In this document: positions 17,816-26,797 of the stretch, piece by piece | How the letters are laid out: each line of letters opens with the position of its first letter | Position numbering within the stretch: the stretch's first letter is position 1 | Assembly (NCBI GenBank): GCA_024236235.1 | Contig: JACKKV010000001.1 | Coordinates: 186,001 to 250,000 of the forward strand | DNA length: 64,000 nt | Direction: 5' to 3' | DNA from: Novosphingobium sp. | GTDB taxonomy: Bacteria > Pseudomonadota > Alphaproteobacteria > Sphingomonadales > Sphingomonadaceae | Position numbers and translations under genes: made by a program | The notes under the pieces: model-generated | Databases searched by the model: none | Seen by the model: the letters and a program-made list of their open reading frames with translations, nothing else | Told to the model about the DNA's origin: nothing

Positions 17816-18648
17816 CAGTTGGATTCCTTCCTGAAACGATTGAATATCTGAGTGGAGCTTTCGCCCCGGTAATGCCCCACGACCGCCATCAGCCCTTCGT
17901 CGGCAATACGCTGGCGCATCGCCAGAACCGCCGGTTCAAGGTGCAGGATCGCGTCGCTTTCCGAAACCGCATTCACCGCTGACAGGAAACCCTGGGCTTC
18001 CATGGCACGGTTGATCGACTGCTTCTTGATCGTCAGCACCGGCAGCGGGATCATGGCCATGCGTTCGGCCAATGCCTCGACGCAGGGGACAAGCTGGTCC
18101 GTCGGAACGGCGGCATTCGCCCAGCCCCATTCCACCGCCGTGCGCCCGTCAACCCAGTTGCCGGGCAGAAACGCCATTTCCTTCGCCCGCCGCGCACCGA
18201 CATGCTGCACCCAGGCCGGGGCAACATATCCGCCGCCAATGGGAATGCCAGGTTCCCCGATCCGGGCAGCCTCGGTCACTATGGTGAGATCGGAAAAACA
18301 GGGCATCTGCGCGGAAATTCCCATGCAGAAACCGTGAATCGCCACGATCACCGGCTTGGGATGGCGCCACATCGCGAGCCACCGGTCCAGATTGCGACGC
18401 AAACGCGCCACATCTTCCACCGGGGTGGCTTCGGCATTGTATTCCGACAGATCGGCGCCCGCGCTGAAACCCTTGCCTTCCCCCCTGATGCCGATCACCG
18501 GCGCGCCTTCGGTTTCAAGCTGGTGCAAGGCATCGCTGAAGCCGTCGAGCAACGCGCTGTTGAACGCGTTGGCAGCGTCGGGCCGGTCAAGGACGATCCA
18601 CGAGATCGCCTCGCCATGCTCGATTCTCAGGGGGGCAGACGCGTTCAT
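17815..18648 (-). CDS. Enoyl-CoA hydratase/isomerase family protein
   Basis: 277-residue crotonase. GKGFSAGADLSEY forms the CoA-binding and oxyanion region, and HGFCMGISAQMPCFSD the second oxyanion strand. Both candidate Glu residues are kept (IGEPGIPIGGG and AKEMAFLPG), so it could act as a true hydratase. It lies 10 bp after the SnoaL-like gene and is translationally coupled to the second crotonase. In context it would act on a CoA thioester produced by the acyl-CoA synthetase of the same island. Confidence 0.83.
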   Translation of the reverse strand: MNASAPLRIEHGEAISWIVLDRPDAANAFNSALLDGFSDALHQLETEGAPVIGIRGEGKGFSAGADLSEYNAEATPVEDVARLRRNLDRWLAMWRHPKPVIVAIHGFCMGISAQMPCFSDLTIVTEAARIGEPGIPIGGGYVAPAWVQHVGARRAKEMAFLPGNWVDGRTAVEWGWANAAVPTDQLVPCVEALAERMAMIPLPVLTIKKQSINRAMEAQGFLSAVNAVSESDAILHLEPAVLAMRQRIADEGLMAVVGHYRGESSTQIFNRFRKESN

Positions 18649-18658
18649 CCGAATGGCC

Positions 18659-19120
18659 TCAGGGGTTGCGACCGATCTCGTTGCCCGCCTTGACGTGGTA
18701 ATCCGTCGTCATCGTGGTCTTGAGCACGCGCTTCTTGAACTTCCACTTCCCGTCGCGCTTGACCAGCGTGTCGAAATACTGGCCGTACAGGATCCCGTCG
18801 GGCCGTTCCTTGGTGTAGCGGTGAATGGCGACCAGGATCGTGCGCGTGTTGACTTCGGTCGGCGAAACCCAGTCAATCGCCGGGGTCGAGTTGTGATGGC
18901 TCGTTCCGCGGAAGAAGCTGCCGATTCCGTCCAGCGTCTTCTTGTAGGCTTCGATGCCCGTCGCGCCGAAATTGGGCGCATAATCGACTTCGCAATCATC
19001 CACGAACAATTCGGACATCTGCTCTGGCATGTTCATGTCGAGGTAATAGGCATAATCGGCCATCACGCGCTCGATCTCGCGTTCGTCAATCAGGCGCTGC
19101 AGTTCCTTCTCCAAATCCAC
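18659..19120 (-). CDS. SnoaL/NTF2-like protein (BaiE-like fold)
   Basis: 153-residue NTF2-like protein with the SnoaL_4-type pattern EREIERVMADYAYYLDM, a HH pair in RGTSHHNSTPAIDWV and GQYFDTLVKRDGKWKFKKR. This layout resembles bile-acid 7-alpha dehydratase type dehydratases and similar ring-modifying enzymes, where Tyr, Asp and His do acid-base chemistry. The start is probably the GTG at 19120, seven bases after AAGGA; an in-frame TTG at 19126 is too close to that sequence. It is the second gene of the leftward operon that begins at 19715. Confidence 0.75.
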   Translation of the reverse strand: MDLEKELQRLIDEREIERVMADYAYYLDMNMPEQMSELFVDDCEVDYAPNFGATGIEAYKKTLDGIGSFFRGTSHHNSTPAIDWVSPTEVNTRTILVAIHRYTKERPDGILYGQYFDTLVKRDGKWKFKKRVLKTTMTTDYHVKAGNEIGRNP

Positions 19121-19199
19121 CTTCAATTCCTTTCAACTATTCAATTCAAATCACGATGTCACACGCGGTGGCGCCCCGCAACATGGCGCGTGCAACCGC

Positions 19200-19715
19200 T
19201 CAGCCCGGTGTTGCTCGCGGGCAGTCGCTGGGCAGCGGATCAGCTCCCGGCCAGCGAACATTCAGCGCCGTGGTGAGCGAGCTTTCGACCTGCGACCACG
19301 GGCCCATGTGAACCGCCTTCATGTCGCGGAAGGCGATCTGCCATGTTCCATCGACCCGTCGGTATTCATCCATATAGCGGACTGCGCCGTAATGCGTCTT
19401 GTCGCCCAGCCCGAGCTCCAGGTGTGCGCTCACCAGGCCGCTGGCGGCCCCATCTCCCGTAAACTCGATGTGGACGTAATTGGGCGTATGCACGGTTTGC
19501 CCCATGCCCGAGCGCGCCAGTTTGAGGAATGCGACCACCGCCTCGCGCGAGCGGTCGCCTGTAAAGCCGGACGCAACGAACCGCGCGTCCGCGGTAAAAC
19601 ACCGGGCGACCACAGCGTAGTCGTCATCGTCAACCGCCCGGAAGTAGGCGGCGACGAGATCCTGAATCTCGGCACGGTCTTCCAACCGGCGGATGCGCTC
19701 TTCAAGTGTGGACAA
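19200..19715 (-). CDS. SnoaL/NTF2-like protein
   Basis: About 171 residues of SnoaL_4-type fold: LEERIRRLEDRAEIQDLVAA, FRAVDDDDYAVVARCF and DEYRRVDGTWQIAFRDMKAV. It lacks the HH pair seen in the next gene, but keeps HTPNYVHIEF. The TTG at 19715 is chosen because GGGAG lies eight bases upstream and the protein then starts at a normal family position; no ATG is available. First gene of the leftward operon, with the palindromic operator 44 bp upstream. Function unknown; a dehydratase or isomerase is plausible. Confidence 0.7.
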   Translation of the reverse strand: MSTLEERIRRLEDRAEIQDLVAAYFRAVDDDDYAVVARCFTADARFVASGFTGDRSREAVVAFLKLARSGMGQTVHTPNYVHIEFTGDGAASGLVSAHLELGLGDKTHYGAVRYMDEYRRVDGTWQIAFRDMKAVHMGPWSQVESSLTTALNVRWPGADPLPSDCPRATPG

Positions 19716-19758
19716 ATTTCGCTCTCCCGGCAGGACTATGGCTGGAGGCCGCAGTCCG

Positions 19759-19776
19759 GTCAACACCAAAGTTGAC
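19759..19776. promoter_or_regulatory. Palindromic operator GTCAAC-N6-GTTGAC between divergent genes
   Basis: Perfect 18-bp palindrome GTCAACACCAAAGTTGAC. Each half contains TTGAC. Leftward, TTGACC is 17 bp from CATAGT; rightward, TTGACT is 17 bp from TAGTAT (19795-19800). Both could be promoter elements, so a protein bound here would block both directions. The same core occurs at 24245, 24314 and, imperfectly, at 26798. The TetR gene at 26055-26702 is the natural candidate for the binding protein. Confidence 0.7.
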
Positions 19777-19806
19777 TAGTTTGGTATGTGATAATAGTAT
19801 CGATTC

Positions 19807-20466
19807 ATGAACGACAAAATCCTGCACGCGCTGCGCGACCATGCGGCGAACGCCATCGCCGGACAGCCCGAAGGCGAACCGCTTGATCCGGTATCGCGCG
19901 CCCTGATCGAACTGGGTCTTGCCGTCTCGGTCACCTCGCTTGATTCCGATGCGGCCAGAGCTTGCCTGAACAAGGCTTTCGACGCTGGAGCAAGCCTGGA
20001 CCAGGTGCAGGAAATCATCGCACTGGTTTCCGGGTTGGGCGTCCATTCGCTGATATTCAGCCAGGCCATGGTTCTGGCCGAAGCGGGCGGGCGCGGGCTG
20101 ATCGACCCCCGGGCCCCGCTTGATGCGGAACGTCAGGCGCTGTGGGACCAATATGTGGGCACAGATCCATTCTGGAACGGCTTCGAGCGAGAAAATCCGG
20201 GATTTCTGGACGCGATGCTGCGGCTTTGCCCGGCCCAGTTCAGTGCCTTTTTCGATTATTGCGCGGTGCCATGGAAGATCGGTTCCGTACGCGCAGTGAT
20301 CAAGGAACTGGCCGCGATGGCCTGCGACATCGCCCCCACTCACGCCTTTGGCCCCGGGTTTCGTGTGCATCTGGCCAACGCGAAGGCGCTGGGCGCCAGC
20401 CGCGCACAAATCACCCAAGCACTGGACCTTGCGGCGGCGGCGCCCCGCCATGCAGGAATCGCCTGA
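19807..20466 (+). CDS. Carboxymuconolactone decarboxylase family protein
   Basis: 219-residue protein with two AhpD-like halves: ALIELGLAVSVTSLDSDAAR and KELAAMACDIAPTHAFGPG, followed by VHLANAKALGAS and the AGIA end. The CxxC of peroxidase-type AhpD is absent, so a role in ring or lactone chemistry is more likely than peroxide reduction. The ATG has no clear ribosome binding site, and the predicted -10 is only six bases upstream, so the mRNA may be leaderless. It is a single rightward gene under the shared operator, and its stop faces the P450 stop across 41 bp. Confidence 0.75.
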   Translation: MNDKILHALRDHAANAIAGQPEGEPLDPVSRALIELGLAVSVTSLDSDAARACLNKAFDAGASLDQVQEIIALVSGLGVHSLIFSQAMVLAEAGGRGLIDPRAPLDAERQALWDQYVGTDPFWNGFERENPGFLDAMLRLCPAQFSAFFDYCAVPWKIGSVRAVIKELAAMACDIAPTHAFGPGFRVHLANAKALGASRAQITQALDLAAAAPRHAGIA

Positions 20467-20507
20467 CTTGCGGCAATCCCTGCATGGCATGGACGGACCG
20501 GTTCCGC

Positions 20508-21752
20508 CTACTTGGCGTTCCAGCTCAGCCTGACGTTTTCTGCGGAAGCGATAATGCCCGATGCGTAGACCGGGTTGCATCCGTCAGCCAGGCGGAATTC
20601 GGGAATGCGCTTGAGCCATTCCTGCAGGGTCACAGTCGCTTCCATCCGCGCCAGATGCAGCCCGACGCAGCGGTGTGGACCACCGCCGAAGGTCGAATGC
20701 TTGGGCAGGCGTTCCCAGTCGAGAGTGAGCGGATCGGGGTTCGCGTTCTCATCCAGCCCGGTCAGCGCGGTGGGGATCAGAATCATGTCGCCGCGCTTCA
20801 GATCAACTCCGCGATAGGTCTGGTCCTTGGCGACCATGCGCGCTTCGGACACCACGGGGAAGCGACGAAACAGTTCCTCAACCCCGCGCATCAGCTTGAG
20901 GTCGTTCCCGCGCACTTCGGCCACCTTGTCGGGATGGCGGGCAAGATAGATCATCATGAAGCTGAGGAAGTTGACGACCGTATCAAGGCCGCCGAGCAGC
21001 AGCAGCGAGATCAGACCCAGTTCCTTGTCATGTGACATGGGTTCGCCATTGATGGTGCCGTTGACGAGCGTGGTGATGAGATCCTTGCCCGTGCCCCCCT
21101 TGCGCGCGGCGATGATCGGCTCGACATAGGCGAAGAAGCCCTTGTTTGCTTCATCGAGGCAAGCCGCCATTTCTTCCGGGGTGTTGCCCCGCGGGCGGGT
21201 CATGTCATCGGCAAAAAGCGCCAGCTTGGGCGCATCTTCGATCGGGAGGTCGGCGAGCGCCATGAAGACGCGAACCGGGAACTTCTTGGCATAATCCATC
21301 GCGAAGTCGCATTCTCCGCGCGGAGCGATTTCCTCGATCAGGTCAATCGCCGCCTTGCGCACCATGCCTTCCAGTTCGCGGATGCGGGCCGGGTTGAGCG
21401 CGCTGTCGAGCAGCTTGCGATAGGGCGTGTGTTCGGGCGGATCCATGCGCGTGGGGACCATCGCGTATTTTTCGCCCGCTTCTTTCGGCAGGAAAATGAC
21501 CTCGCTCGAAAAGCGGGTCGGGTCTTCGTAGATTTCCTTGACCACCGGCCCGCTCATCGCGATCCAGTGACCACCTGTCAGCGGGGTCCAGACCAGATCG
21601 GGCTGGCCTTCCTGCAAGGATTTCCAAGCCTCGTGGTATCCATTCTCGATGCCGTCCAGCGCATACATGTCAATGTCGCGGACAAGTTCCTCGGGCACAT
21701 GGTCAGGCCGGGCGGCGCGGGCGCGCGGGTCAATCGTTGCGGTGTCAGTCAT
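20508..21752 (-). CDS. Cytochrome P450, CYP101 (P450cam)-like
   Basis: 414-residue soluble class I bacterial P450. The heme-binding loop is [10 protein letters not shown] with Cys362, the ExxR pair is Glu293/Arg296, and the I-helix [16 protein letters not shown] carries the Asp257-Thr258 proton-relay pair. This I-helix is almost that of P450cam (camphor 5-monooxygenase). Substrate contacts of P450cam also appear kept: Phe87, Tyr96 (EAGEKYAM, the camphor carbonyl partner), Thr101 (PTRMDPP) and Thr185 (MTRP). It should hydroxylate a camphor-like cyclic ketone. The start at 21752 has AGGAG eight bases upstream. No ferredoxin or reductase gene is nearby. It follows the alcohol dehydrogenase in the operon. 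Confidence 0.9.
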   Translation of the reverse strand: MTDTATIDPRARAARPDHVPEELVRDIDMYALDGIENGYHEAWKSLQEGQPDLVWTPLTGGHWIAMSGPVVKEIYEDPTRFSSEVIFLPKEAGEKYAMVPTRMDPPEHTPYRKLLDSALNPARIRELEGMVRKAAIDLIEEIAPRGECDFAMDYAKKFPVRVFMALADLPIEDAPKLALFADDMTRPRGNTPEEMAACLDEANKGFFAYVEPIIAARKGGTGKDLITTLVNGTINGEPMSHDKELGLISLLLLGGLDTVVNFLSFMMIYLARHPDKVAEVRGNDLKLMRGVEELFRRFPVVSEARMVAKDQTYRGVDLKRGDMILIPTALTGLDENANPDPLTLDWERLPKHSTFGGGPHRCVGLHLARMEATVTLQEWLKRIPEFRLADGCNPVYASGIIASAENVRLSWNAK

Positions 21753-21778
21753 GGTAGGGGCTCCTGGGATGATCCGGT

Positions 21779-22864
21779 TCAACTGATTTCAGGGTCGATG
21801 ACAGCCTTGACGACCTGGCCCTTGGCGGTTGCATCCAGCGCCTGCTGCGCCTGTGCGATGCCGAACCGGTGCGTGACCAGATCGGCCAGCGGCACCTTGT
21901 CCTGACAGCGCACCGCCAGCTGCAGCGCTCCATGGTAATGCTTGGGCTTGGGGAAAGTCGCCCCGGCGATGGTAAGGTTCTTCAGCGTGGTGTCGCGCGG
22001 CGAGATGGACTTTTCGCCAATGGCGCCCCACAACCCCAGCACGATATAACGCCCGTGATTACCGGTCAGGTCCACGCCTTCGGGGAAGGCCTGCAGAACG
22101 CCGGCCGCTTCAACCACGACATTGGGACCATGGGGGCCACAGATATCGTAAATCTGGCGGCGACGTTCTTCTGGACTGTCCTTGAGCGAAACCGTGGCAG
22201 TCGCACCCAGCGACCGGGCAACGTCCAGCCGGTTCTGATGCATGTCGATGGCAATCACTTCGCGCGCGCCGGACTGGGCGGCGAGCAGGATCGCGGCGAG
22301 GCCGACCGGCCCCGCACCCTGCACCACCACGGCTTCGCCCGTCCGCACCGGGCCGCAGCGATCGAAGCCGCGCAGCGCGGTCGGCAAGGCGCAGCCGAGA
22401 GCGATCACGGCATCGACCGAGGCATGATCAGGAACACGGAAAAACGCGAGGCCGTTGGGAAGCCACGCAAAATCGGCATAGCTGCCCCAGTTGGGTTTCG
22501 AGGCATCCTCAAAATACTGGGAATTTTCGCATGGCGTTTCTTCCAGCACGGTGCAGCTGTGGCAACGGTGGCACAGCGCAATGGGCGCCCAGTAGACCAG
22601 ATCGCCGGGCTTCACCGGCACACCGGCATAATCCGTTTCCACACCGGGACCGAGCTTTTCGACCCGGCCCACGCCTTCATGGCCCAGGATGATCGGGAAA
22701 GGCATGATGCCCGCTTCGCCGGTCAGGATGTGAACATCGCTGCCGCAAACGCCGCCCGCAACCACGCGGACGAGCGCCCCGCCCGCTTCCGGATCGGGAA
22801 TGGGCACATCCCACGTTTCCAGCTTGTTCGTCTCTACGAGCACACAGGCTTTACCGGTTGCCAT
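21779..22864 (-). CDS. Zinc-dependent alcohol dehydrogenase (CamD-like role)
   Basis: 361-residue medium-chain dehydrogenase. Catalytic zinc ligands are in GGVCGSDVH and [10 protein letters not shown]; structural zinc Cys are in [16 protein letters not shown]; the NAD-binding motif is [18 protein letters not shown] precedes the ATG. It lies between the flavin monooxygenase and the P450 in one leftward operon, so it most likely oxidises the alcohol formed by the P450 to a ketone. In camphor degraders the same pair of steps is done by P450cam and 5-exo-hydroxycamphor dehydrogenase (CamD), also a zinc dehydrogenase. The substrate is inferred from context. Confidence 0.85.
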   Translation of the reverse strand: MATGKACVLVETNKLETWDVPIPDPEAGGALVRVVAGGVCGSDVHILTGEAGIMPFPIILGHEGVGRVEKLGPGVETDYAGVPVKPGDLVYWAPIALCHRCHSCTVLEETPCENSQYFEDASKPNWGSYADFAWLPNGLAFFRVPDHASVDAVIALGCALPTALRGFDRCGPVRTGEAVVVQGAGPVGLAAILLAAQSGAREVIAIDMHQNRLDVARSLGATATVSLKDSPEERRRQIYDICGPHGPNVVVEAAGVLQAFPEGVDLTGNHGRYIVLGLWGAIGEKSISPRDTTLKNLTIAGATFPKPKHYHGALQLAVRCQDKVPLADLVTHRFGIAQAQQALDATAKGQVVKAVIDPEIS

Positions 22865-22954
22865 TCAACTCTCCTCAAACGCCTGCACATCCGGTGCAAT
22901 CAGGCGGTGTATTTCGGCGGCGACGGGGGCGAAGCAGTTTTGCCCCGCGCCAAC

Positions 22955-24055
22955 TCACATCGGCATGTTTACCTTGGGGCAAACCTCGCCCGCCAGGCGG
23001 CGCAACGATTCTTCCCACGGTTTGGGATCATCGATGCTGTCATGCTGGTTGGCCACGATCTGCCCCCAGCCGCCGACCTTGTCCGCCAGCGCTTCCAGCT
23101 TCTCGATCACCGTTTCGGGCGATCCGCACAGAATAACATGATTGACCAGAAATTCGTCATCGATTTGTTCGGGGGTGATATCGACCCCGCTGTCAGCGAT
23201 AATCCCGTTGAACAGGCCGAACTTGACGTAAATTTCCTTGAGATACTTGTTCCAGGTCTGCATCAGCCCGGTCTTGCGGACCAGCCGTTTCGCTTCCTCG
23301 TCCGTATCGGCAATGAAAATATCACGGCACACGCGGAACCGCTTGCGATCAGGCGTGTGTCCGGCCTTCTCCATCGCGCCGGCCCAGGTATCCCAATGCG
23401 CCTTCATCTGGCTGGTGCCCCCGAAGAAGGAAATCGGGCTGTAATTGCGCGATCCGGCAAATTCCATGGACTTGGAATTTTCGGACAGGCCGGTGACCGC
23501 GATTTCCAGATTTTCGCGACCGCCGTAGGGGGAGTTGTCCGCGATATCGACCCAGTATTCGGGCATCGTGTCAGGCCCCGGGAAACCGGCCTTGAAATAT
23601 TTGCCCTTCTCCAGGAACGGCTTGCCTTCCCATACCCGCTCCATCAGATGCAGCGCTTCCAGCTGCATGGGCGGCAGTTCCATGATGTTTTCGAAGCCGT
23701 GCAGGATTGCATCGGTATGGTGGCCGCCCGGTGCAACACCCAGGAAATAACGGCCTTCCATCACCTGGCTCAGCCAGCCAACCCGCAACGCCAGCGTGGC
23801 GGGATCGTGATAGGGCAGAAGGTGCGCCATGGGAGCAAAGCGAATCTGCTTGGTGGTCTGGGCGCAGGCGGCGATGATCGCTTCGGGCAAGGGAATGTTT
23901 TCCCACGCCAGCGTGTAATGTTCGCCGATCATGTAATCCGCAAAGCCCGCGTCGTCCGCGATGCGTGCGATATCGACCGCCCAGTCGAAAACCTGCCGTG
24001 GCGTGCGGCTCGGCGGGTTGTAGGGGGTCATGAAAATTCCGCACTGCATGGCCAT
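22955..24055 (-). CDS. LLM flavin monooxygenase, diketocamphane-monooxygenase-like
   Basis: 366-residue luciferase-like FMN-dependent monooxygenase. Segments such as APMAHLLPYHDPATLA, GVAPGGHHTDAILHGFE and NYSPISFFGG closely recall 2,5-diketocamphane 1,2-monooxygenase, a type II Baeyer-Villiger enzyme of the camphor pathway, as I remember that sequence. The enzyme would insert oxygen next to a ring ketone using FMNH2 from a separate reductase. It is the first gene of the operon LLM, dehydrogenase, P450, and GAGGAG precedes its ATG. The promoter lies in the 349-bp region with two operator palindromes. No flavin reductase is encoded here. Confidence 0.83.
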   Translation of the reverse strand: MAMQCGIFMTPYNPPSRTPRQVFDWAVDIARIADDAGFADYMIGEHYTLAWENIPLPEAIIAACAQTTKQIRFAPMAHLLPYHDPATLALRVGWLSQVMEGRYFLGVAPGGHHTDAILHGFENIMELPPMQLEALHLMERVWEGKPFLEKGKYFKAGFPGPDTMPEYWVDIADNSPYGGRENLEIAVTGLSENSKSMEFAGSRNYSPISFFGGTSQMKAHWDTWAGAMEKAGHTPDRKRFRVCRDIFIADTDEEAKRLVRKTGLMQTWNKYLKEIYVKFGLFNGIIADSGVDITPEQIDDEFLVNHVILCGSPETVIEKLEALADKVGGWGQIVANQHDSIDDPKPWEESLRRLAGEVCPKVNMPM

Positions 24056-24404
24056 TCATTCTCTCCTCAAAATCACGGTTTCTGACGGCTCTTGCGCCCG
24101 CCGAACTGTCTTATGGGCCTGTTTGCCAGGCTGGTTTGCCGGTTGCACCGGGCGGTTGGCGTTTTCGCGAAACCGCCGGACGGAATGCATATATCAGATA
24201 GCATCCCGACCCGCTGTTCAAGGTGCGTTCCACGCGAATCTTTAATCAACGCGCACGTTGATATGCGGTCTGGCCACTTCATGTCAAGCAAAGGCACCTC
24301 GGATTCATCTCTGGTCAACTCATACGTTGACAGTTTGCGGTAATGCTCCCATTTTATGCGCCAGTCCGTTAGAAACGCGGCAGGTAGCAAGGGAGAGAGA
24401 GCAC
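24056..24404. promoter_or_regulatory. Divergent promoter region with two operator palindromes
   Basis: The 349-bp gap between the LLM gene (left) and the acyl-CoA synthetase gene (right) holds two copies of the palindrome: ATCAACGCGCACGTTGAT at 24245-24262 and GTCAACTCATACGTTGAC at 24314-24331. The right copy overlaps a perfect -35 hexamer TTGACA (24327-24332) for the synthetase. No gene was found in the gap. The copies are centred 69 bp apart, and one probably serves each divergent promoter. Confidence 0.7.
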
Positions 24405-26039
24405 ATGGCCACGTTCGAGCGCTGGAGCGAAGTGTGTCCGATTGGCGATCTGCTGGTCCGCAGCGCGGCGCGCCATCCCGACCGCGCCGCTTATGTGATG
24501 CCCGATTGCAGGATTACATATCGTGAACTGCTGACCGAAGCGGTAAAGGTCGCGCGCGGCATCATTGGCCTTGGCATCGCGCCGCGTTCGAACATCGGGC
24601 TGTTCTGCAACAACGGACCCGAATTCGTGGCCGGCTTCTTCGGCGCCCAACTGGCCAATTGCGCGGTGGTGCCCCTCAACGCGCGGCACAAGGCGCATGA
24701 ACTGGCCTATATCATCAACAATGCGGACATCAGCCTGCTGCTGACAGCTGCAGCTGATACGACCTATCTCGATTTCAGAAGCGTGCTCAGTGACGCCATG
24801 CCATCGTTGGCAAACGCGACCGGCGCGGCACTGGCGCTGGATGAGGCACCGAAACTGAAACGGATCGTGCTGCTGAGCGGCGATCCCGCACCGGGATTTA
24901 CCAGCGCGGATGAATTTTACACGGCTGGCGAGGCAATCGGCGACGCACACATTGATCGGCTGCGCTTGCGCACGCGCCTCGCCGATCTCGCGGCGATCAT
25001 CTACACCTCGGGTACGACCGCCAATCCCAAGGGGTGCATGCTGACGCATGAGGCTATGACCCGCGGCCCGGTGGAACGCGCGGACAGCCGGTTCCGTTCC
25101 TGCGATCATGACGTGACCTGGGGCGGCGGCCCGCTCTTCCACATCGGTTCACTCGCACCGTTTCTCGGCTCGATCGGCACCGGCGGAACCTATCTGACCG
25201 ACAGCTTCTTCGACCCCGCCCGGGCGATAAAGCTGATGAAGGACAATGGCTGTACCGCCTTCTGGCCATGGTTCCCGGCCATTCTCCAGCCACTTATGGC
25301 TGATCCAGGCTTTGACGAAGCGGCCGCGAAAGTGCGCACCATGCTGTTTATCGGCCCCGAATCGCTGGTACTGGAAATTCAGGACCGACTGCCACAGGCG
25401 GAAGTGTTGCAAGGCTGCGGGATGACCGAAACGGCTGGCATCTTTGCGATCAGCGACCCCGACGAAACCCGCGAACAGCGCTCGACCACTCATGGCAAGC
25501 CCGTGCCCGGCATCGAGGTGCGTATCGTCGACAAGGACACCGGCGAAGATCTGCCCGATGGTGAGGTAGGTGAAATCCTGGTCCGCGGCTATTGCGTAAC
25601 CAGGGGCTATTACAAGGATCCGGCGAAGACCGCCGAGGCGATTGACGCGGACGGCTGGTTGCACACCGGCGATCTCTATGCGCGCAGCCCGGAAGGCAGC
25701 CTCACCTTCAATGGCCGCGCCAAGGACATGCTCAAGGTCGGCGGGGAAAATGTCGCAGCGATCGAGGTTGAGGCTTATCTGTGCCGCCATCCGGCGGTCA
25801 AGATCGCCGAAGTGGTCGGACGGCCCGATACGCGCATGGACGAAGTGCCGGTGGCCTTTGTCGAACTGCATCCAGGAGCCAGCGCGGACGAGGATGAGCT
25901 GATCGGCCACTGCAAGGGCAATATCGCCAGCTACAAGGTGCCAAGGGCGATCTACTTTGTCGCCACCGCTGAATGGCCGATGTCAGCGACCAAGGTCAAC
26001 AAGGTGGAACTTAGAAAGCGGCTCGCCGAAATGAGCTGA
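24405..26039 (+). CDS. AMP-dependent acyl-CoA synthetase
   Basis: 544-residue adenylate-forming ligase that activates a carboxylic acid as acyl-CoA. Motifs: the P-loop YTSGTTANPKGCMLTHE, GCGMTETAG, DGWLHTGDLYA, KVGGENVAAIEVE, and the catalytic Lys region SATKVNKVELRKR at the C-terminus. GGGAGAG lies just before the ATG; the frame is open upstream but that part overlaps the operator. It is divergent from the monooxygenase operon and shares its regulatory region. By analogy with camphor pathways it could activate the acid formed after ring opening, the role of the CamF synthetases. Confidence 0.87.
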   Translation: MATFERWSEVCPIGDLLVRSAARHPDRAAYVMPDCRITYRELLTEAVKVARGIIGLGIAPRSNIGLFCNNGPEFVAGFFGAQLANCAVVPLNARHKAHELAYIINNADISLLLTAAADTTYLDFRSVLSDAMPSLANATGAALALDEAPKLKRIVLLSGDPAPGFTSADEFYTAGEAIGDAHIDRLRLRTRLADLAAIIYTSGTTANPKGCMLTHEAMTRGPVERADSRFRSCDHDVTWGGGPLFHIGSLAPFLGSIGTGGTYLTDSFFDPARAIKLMKDNGCTAFWPWFPAILQPLMADPGFDEAAAKVRTMLFIGPESLVLEIQDRLPQAEVLQGCGMTETAGIFAISDPDETREQRSTTHGKPVPGIEVRIVDKDTGEDLPDGEVGEILVRGYCVTRGYYKDPAKTAEAIDADGWLHTGDLYARSPEGSLTFNGRAKDMLKVGGENVAAIEVEAYLCRHPAVKIAEVVGRPDTRMDEVPVAFVELHPGASADEDELIGHCKGNIASYKVPRAIYFVATAEWPMSATKVNKVELRKRLAEMS

Positions 26040-26054
26040 GGCGGCAGGCCGGTT

Positions 26055-26702
26055 TCAGGCCCGCATTCCGTCAATGAAGATGCTGGCGAAGGAATCGCTG
26101 ACGAGCCGAGCCGAATATTTCCCGCCCGGCCGATACCAGCGGTGAGTCCAGTTCAGCATGCCGAAGATGGCATTTGCGGACACTGATACCGGCACGTCGC
26201 TGCGCAGCAGCTTTGCGGAAGTCGCCTCCTCGATCAGATTGGTGACGATGCGTTCGAACTTGCGGGTCTGGCCGATAATCTCGCGCGCCCACACGCTCTG
26301 CTCGCTGGCGATACGCTCCATCTCTTCCTGTATATAGACATACATGTGCGGATAATGCTCGTCATAGGCCGTCATCAACTGGCGGATGACCCGTTTGAGC
26401 TTCTCAACCGGATCAAGCGTCCCGTCCTGTGAAATGCGCACGCATTCGCGCATGTTGGCGTCCACGCCCGTACGCAGGATCTCGCGGAATAATTCTTCCT
26501 TGCTGCCGAAGTAGTAATAGACCGTGGCCCGGTCCAGCCCGGCCTTGCGCCCGATTTCGGCCAGCGTGGTCGCGCGATAGCCGCTTTGCTTGAACTGGCC
26601 CGCAGCGATTTCCACCAGTTCTTCGCGCTTGGCGAGATAATCGCTGCTGCCTTCCTTGAGGGCAGTTTCCCGGCGCTTCGAAATATTGGACGGCTTTGTC
26701 AT
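26055..26702 (-). CDS. TetR-family regulator of the catabolic island
   Basis: 215-residue TetR/AcrR repressor. The N-terminal HTH reads GYRATTLAEIGRKAGLDRAT followed by VYYYFGSKEELFREIL, the standard TetR signature. The C-terminal ligand domain is helical, ending FASIFIDGMRA. The start is ATG at 26702 (AGG eight bases upstream). The gene is convergent with the synthetase gene (15-bp gap) and divergent from the MaoC operon, with a variant operator between. It is the only specific regulator in the island, so it likely binds the TCAAC-N6-GTTGA palindromes and is released by a pathway acyl-CoA or ketone. Confidence 0.85.
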   Translation of the reverse strand: MTKPSNISKRRETALKEGSSDYLAKREELVEIAAGQFKQSGYRATTLAEIGRKAGLDRATVYYYFGSKEELFREILRTGVDANMRECVRISQDGTLDPVEKLKRVIRQLMTAYDEHYPHMYVYIQEEMERIASEQSVWAREIIGQTRKFERIVTNLIEEATSAKLLRSDVPVSVSANAIFGMLNWTHRWYRPGGKYSARLVSDSFASIFIDGMRA

Positions 26703-26797
26703 TTTCAAAACCTATCCTGCCCCCAGTATTTTGCAATGGCTTGTCGCAGCCAGGCATGATCCGTCTGGCTGCGCTGCATCTCCCGAGGGAACCAATT

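Noticed and set aside
21869..24085. 738-codon frame antisense to the dehydrogenase and LLM genes
   Set aside because: Runs across two genuine genes and their gap; His/Arg-rich shadow.
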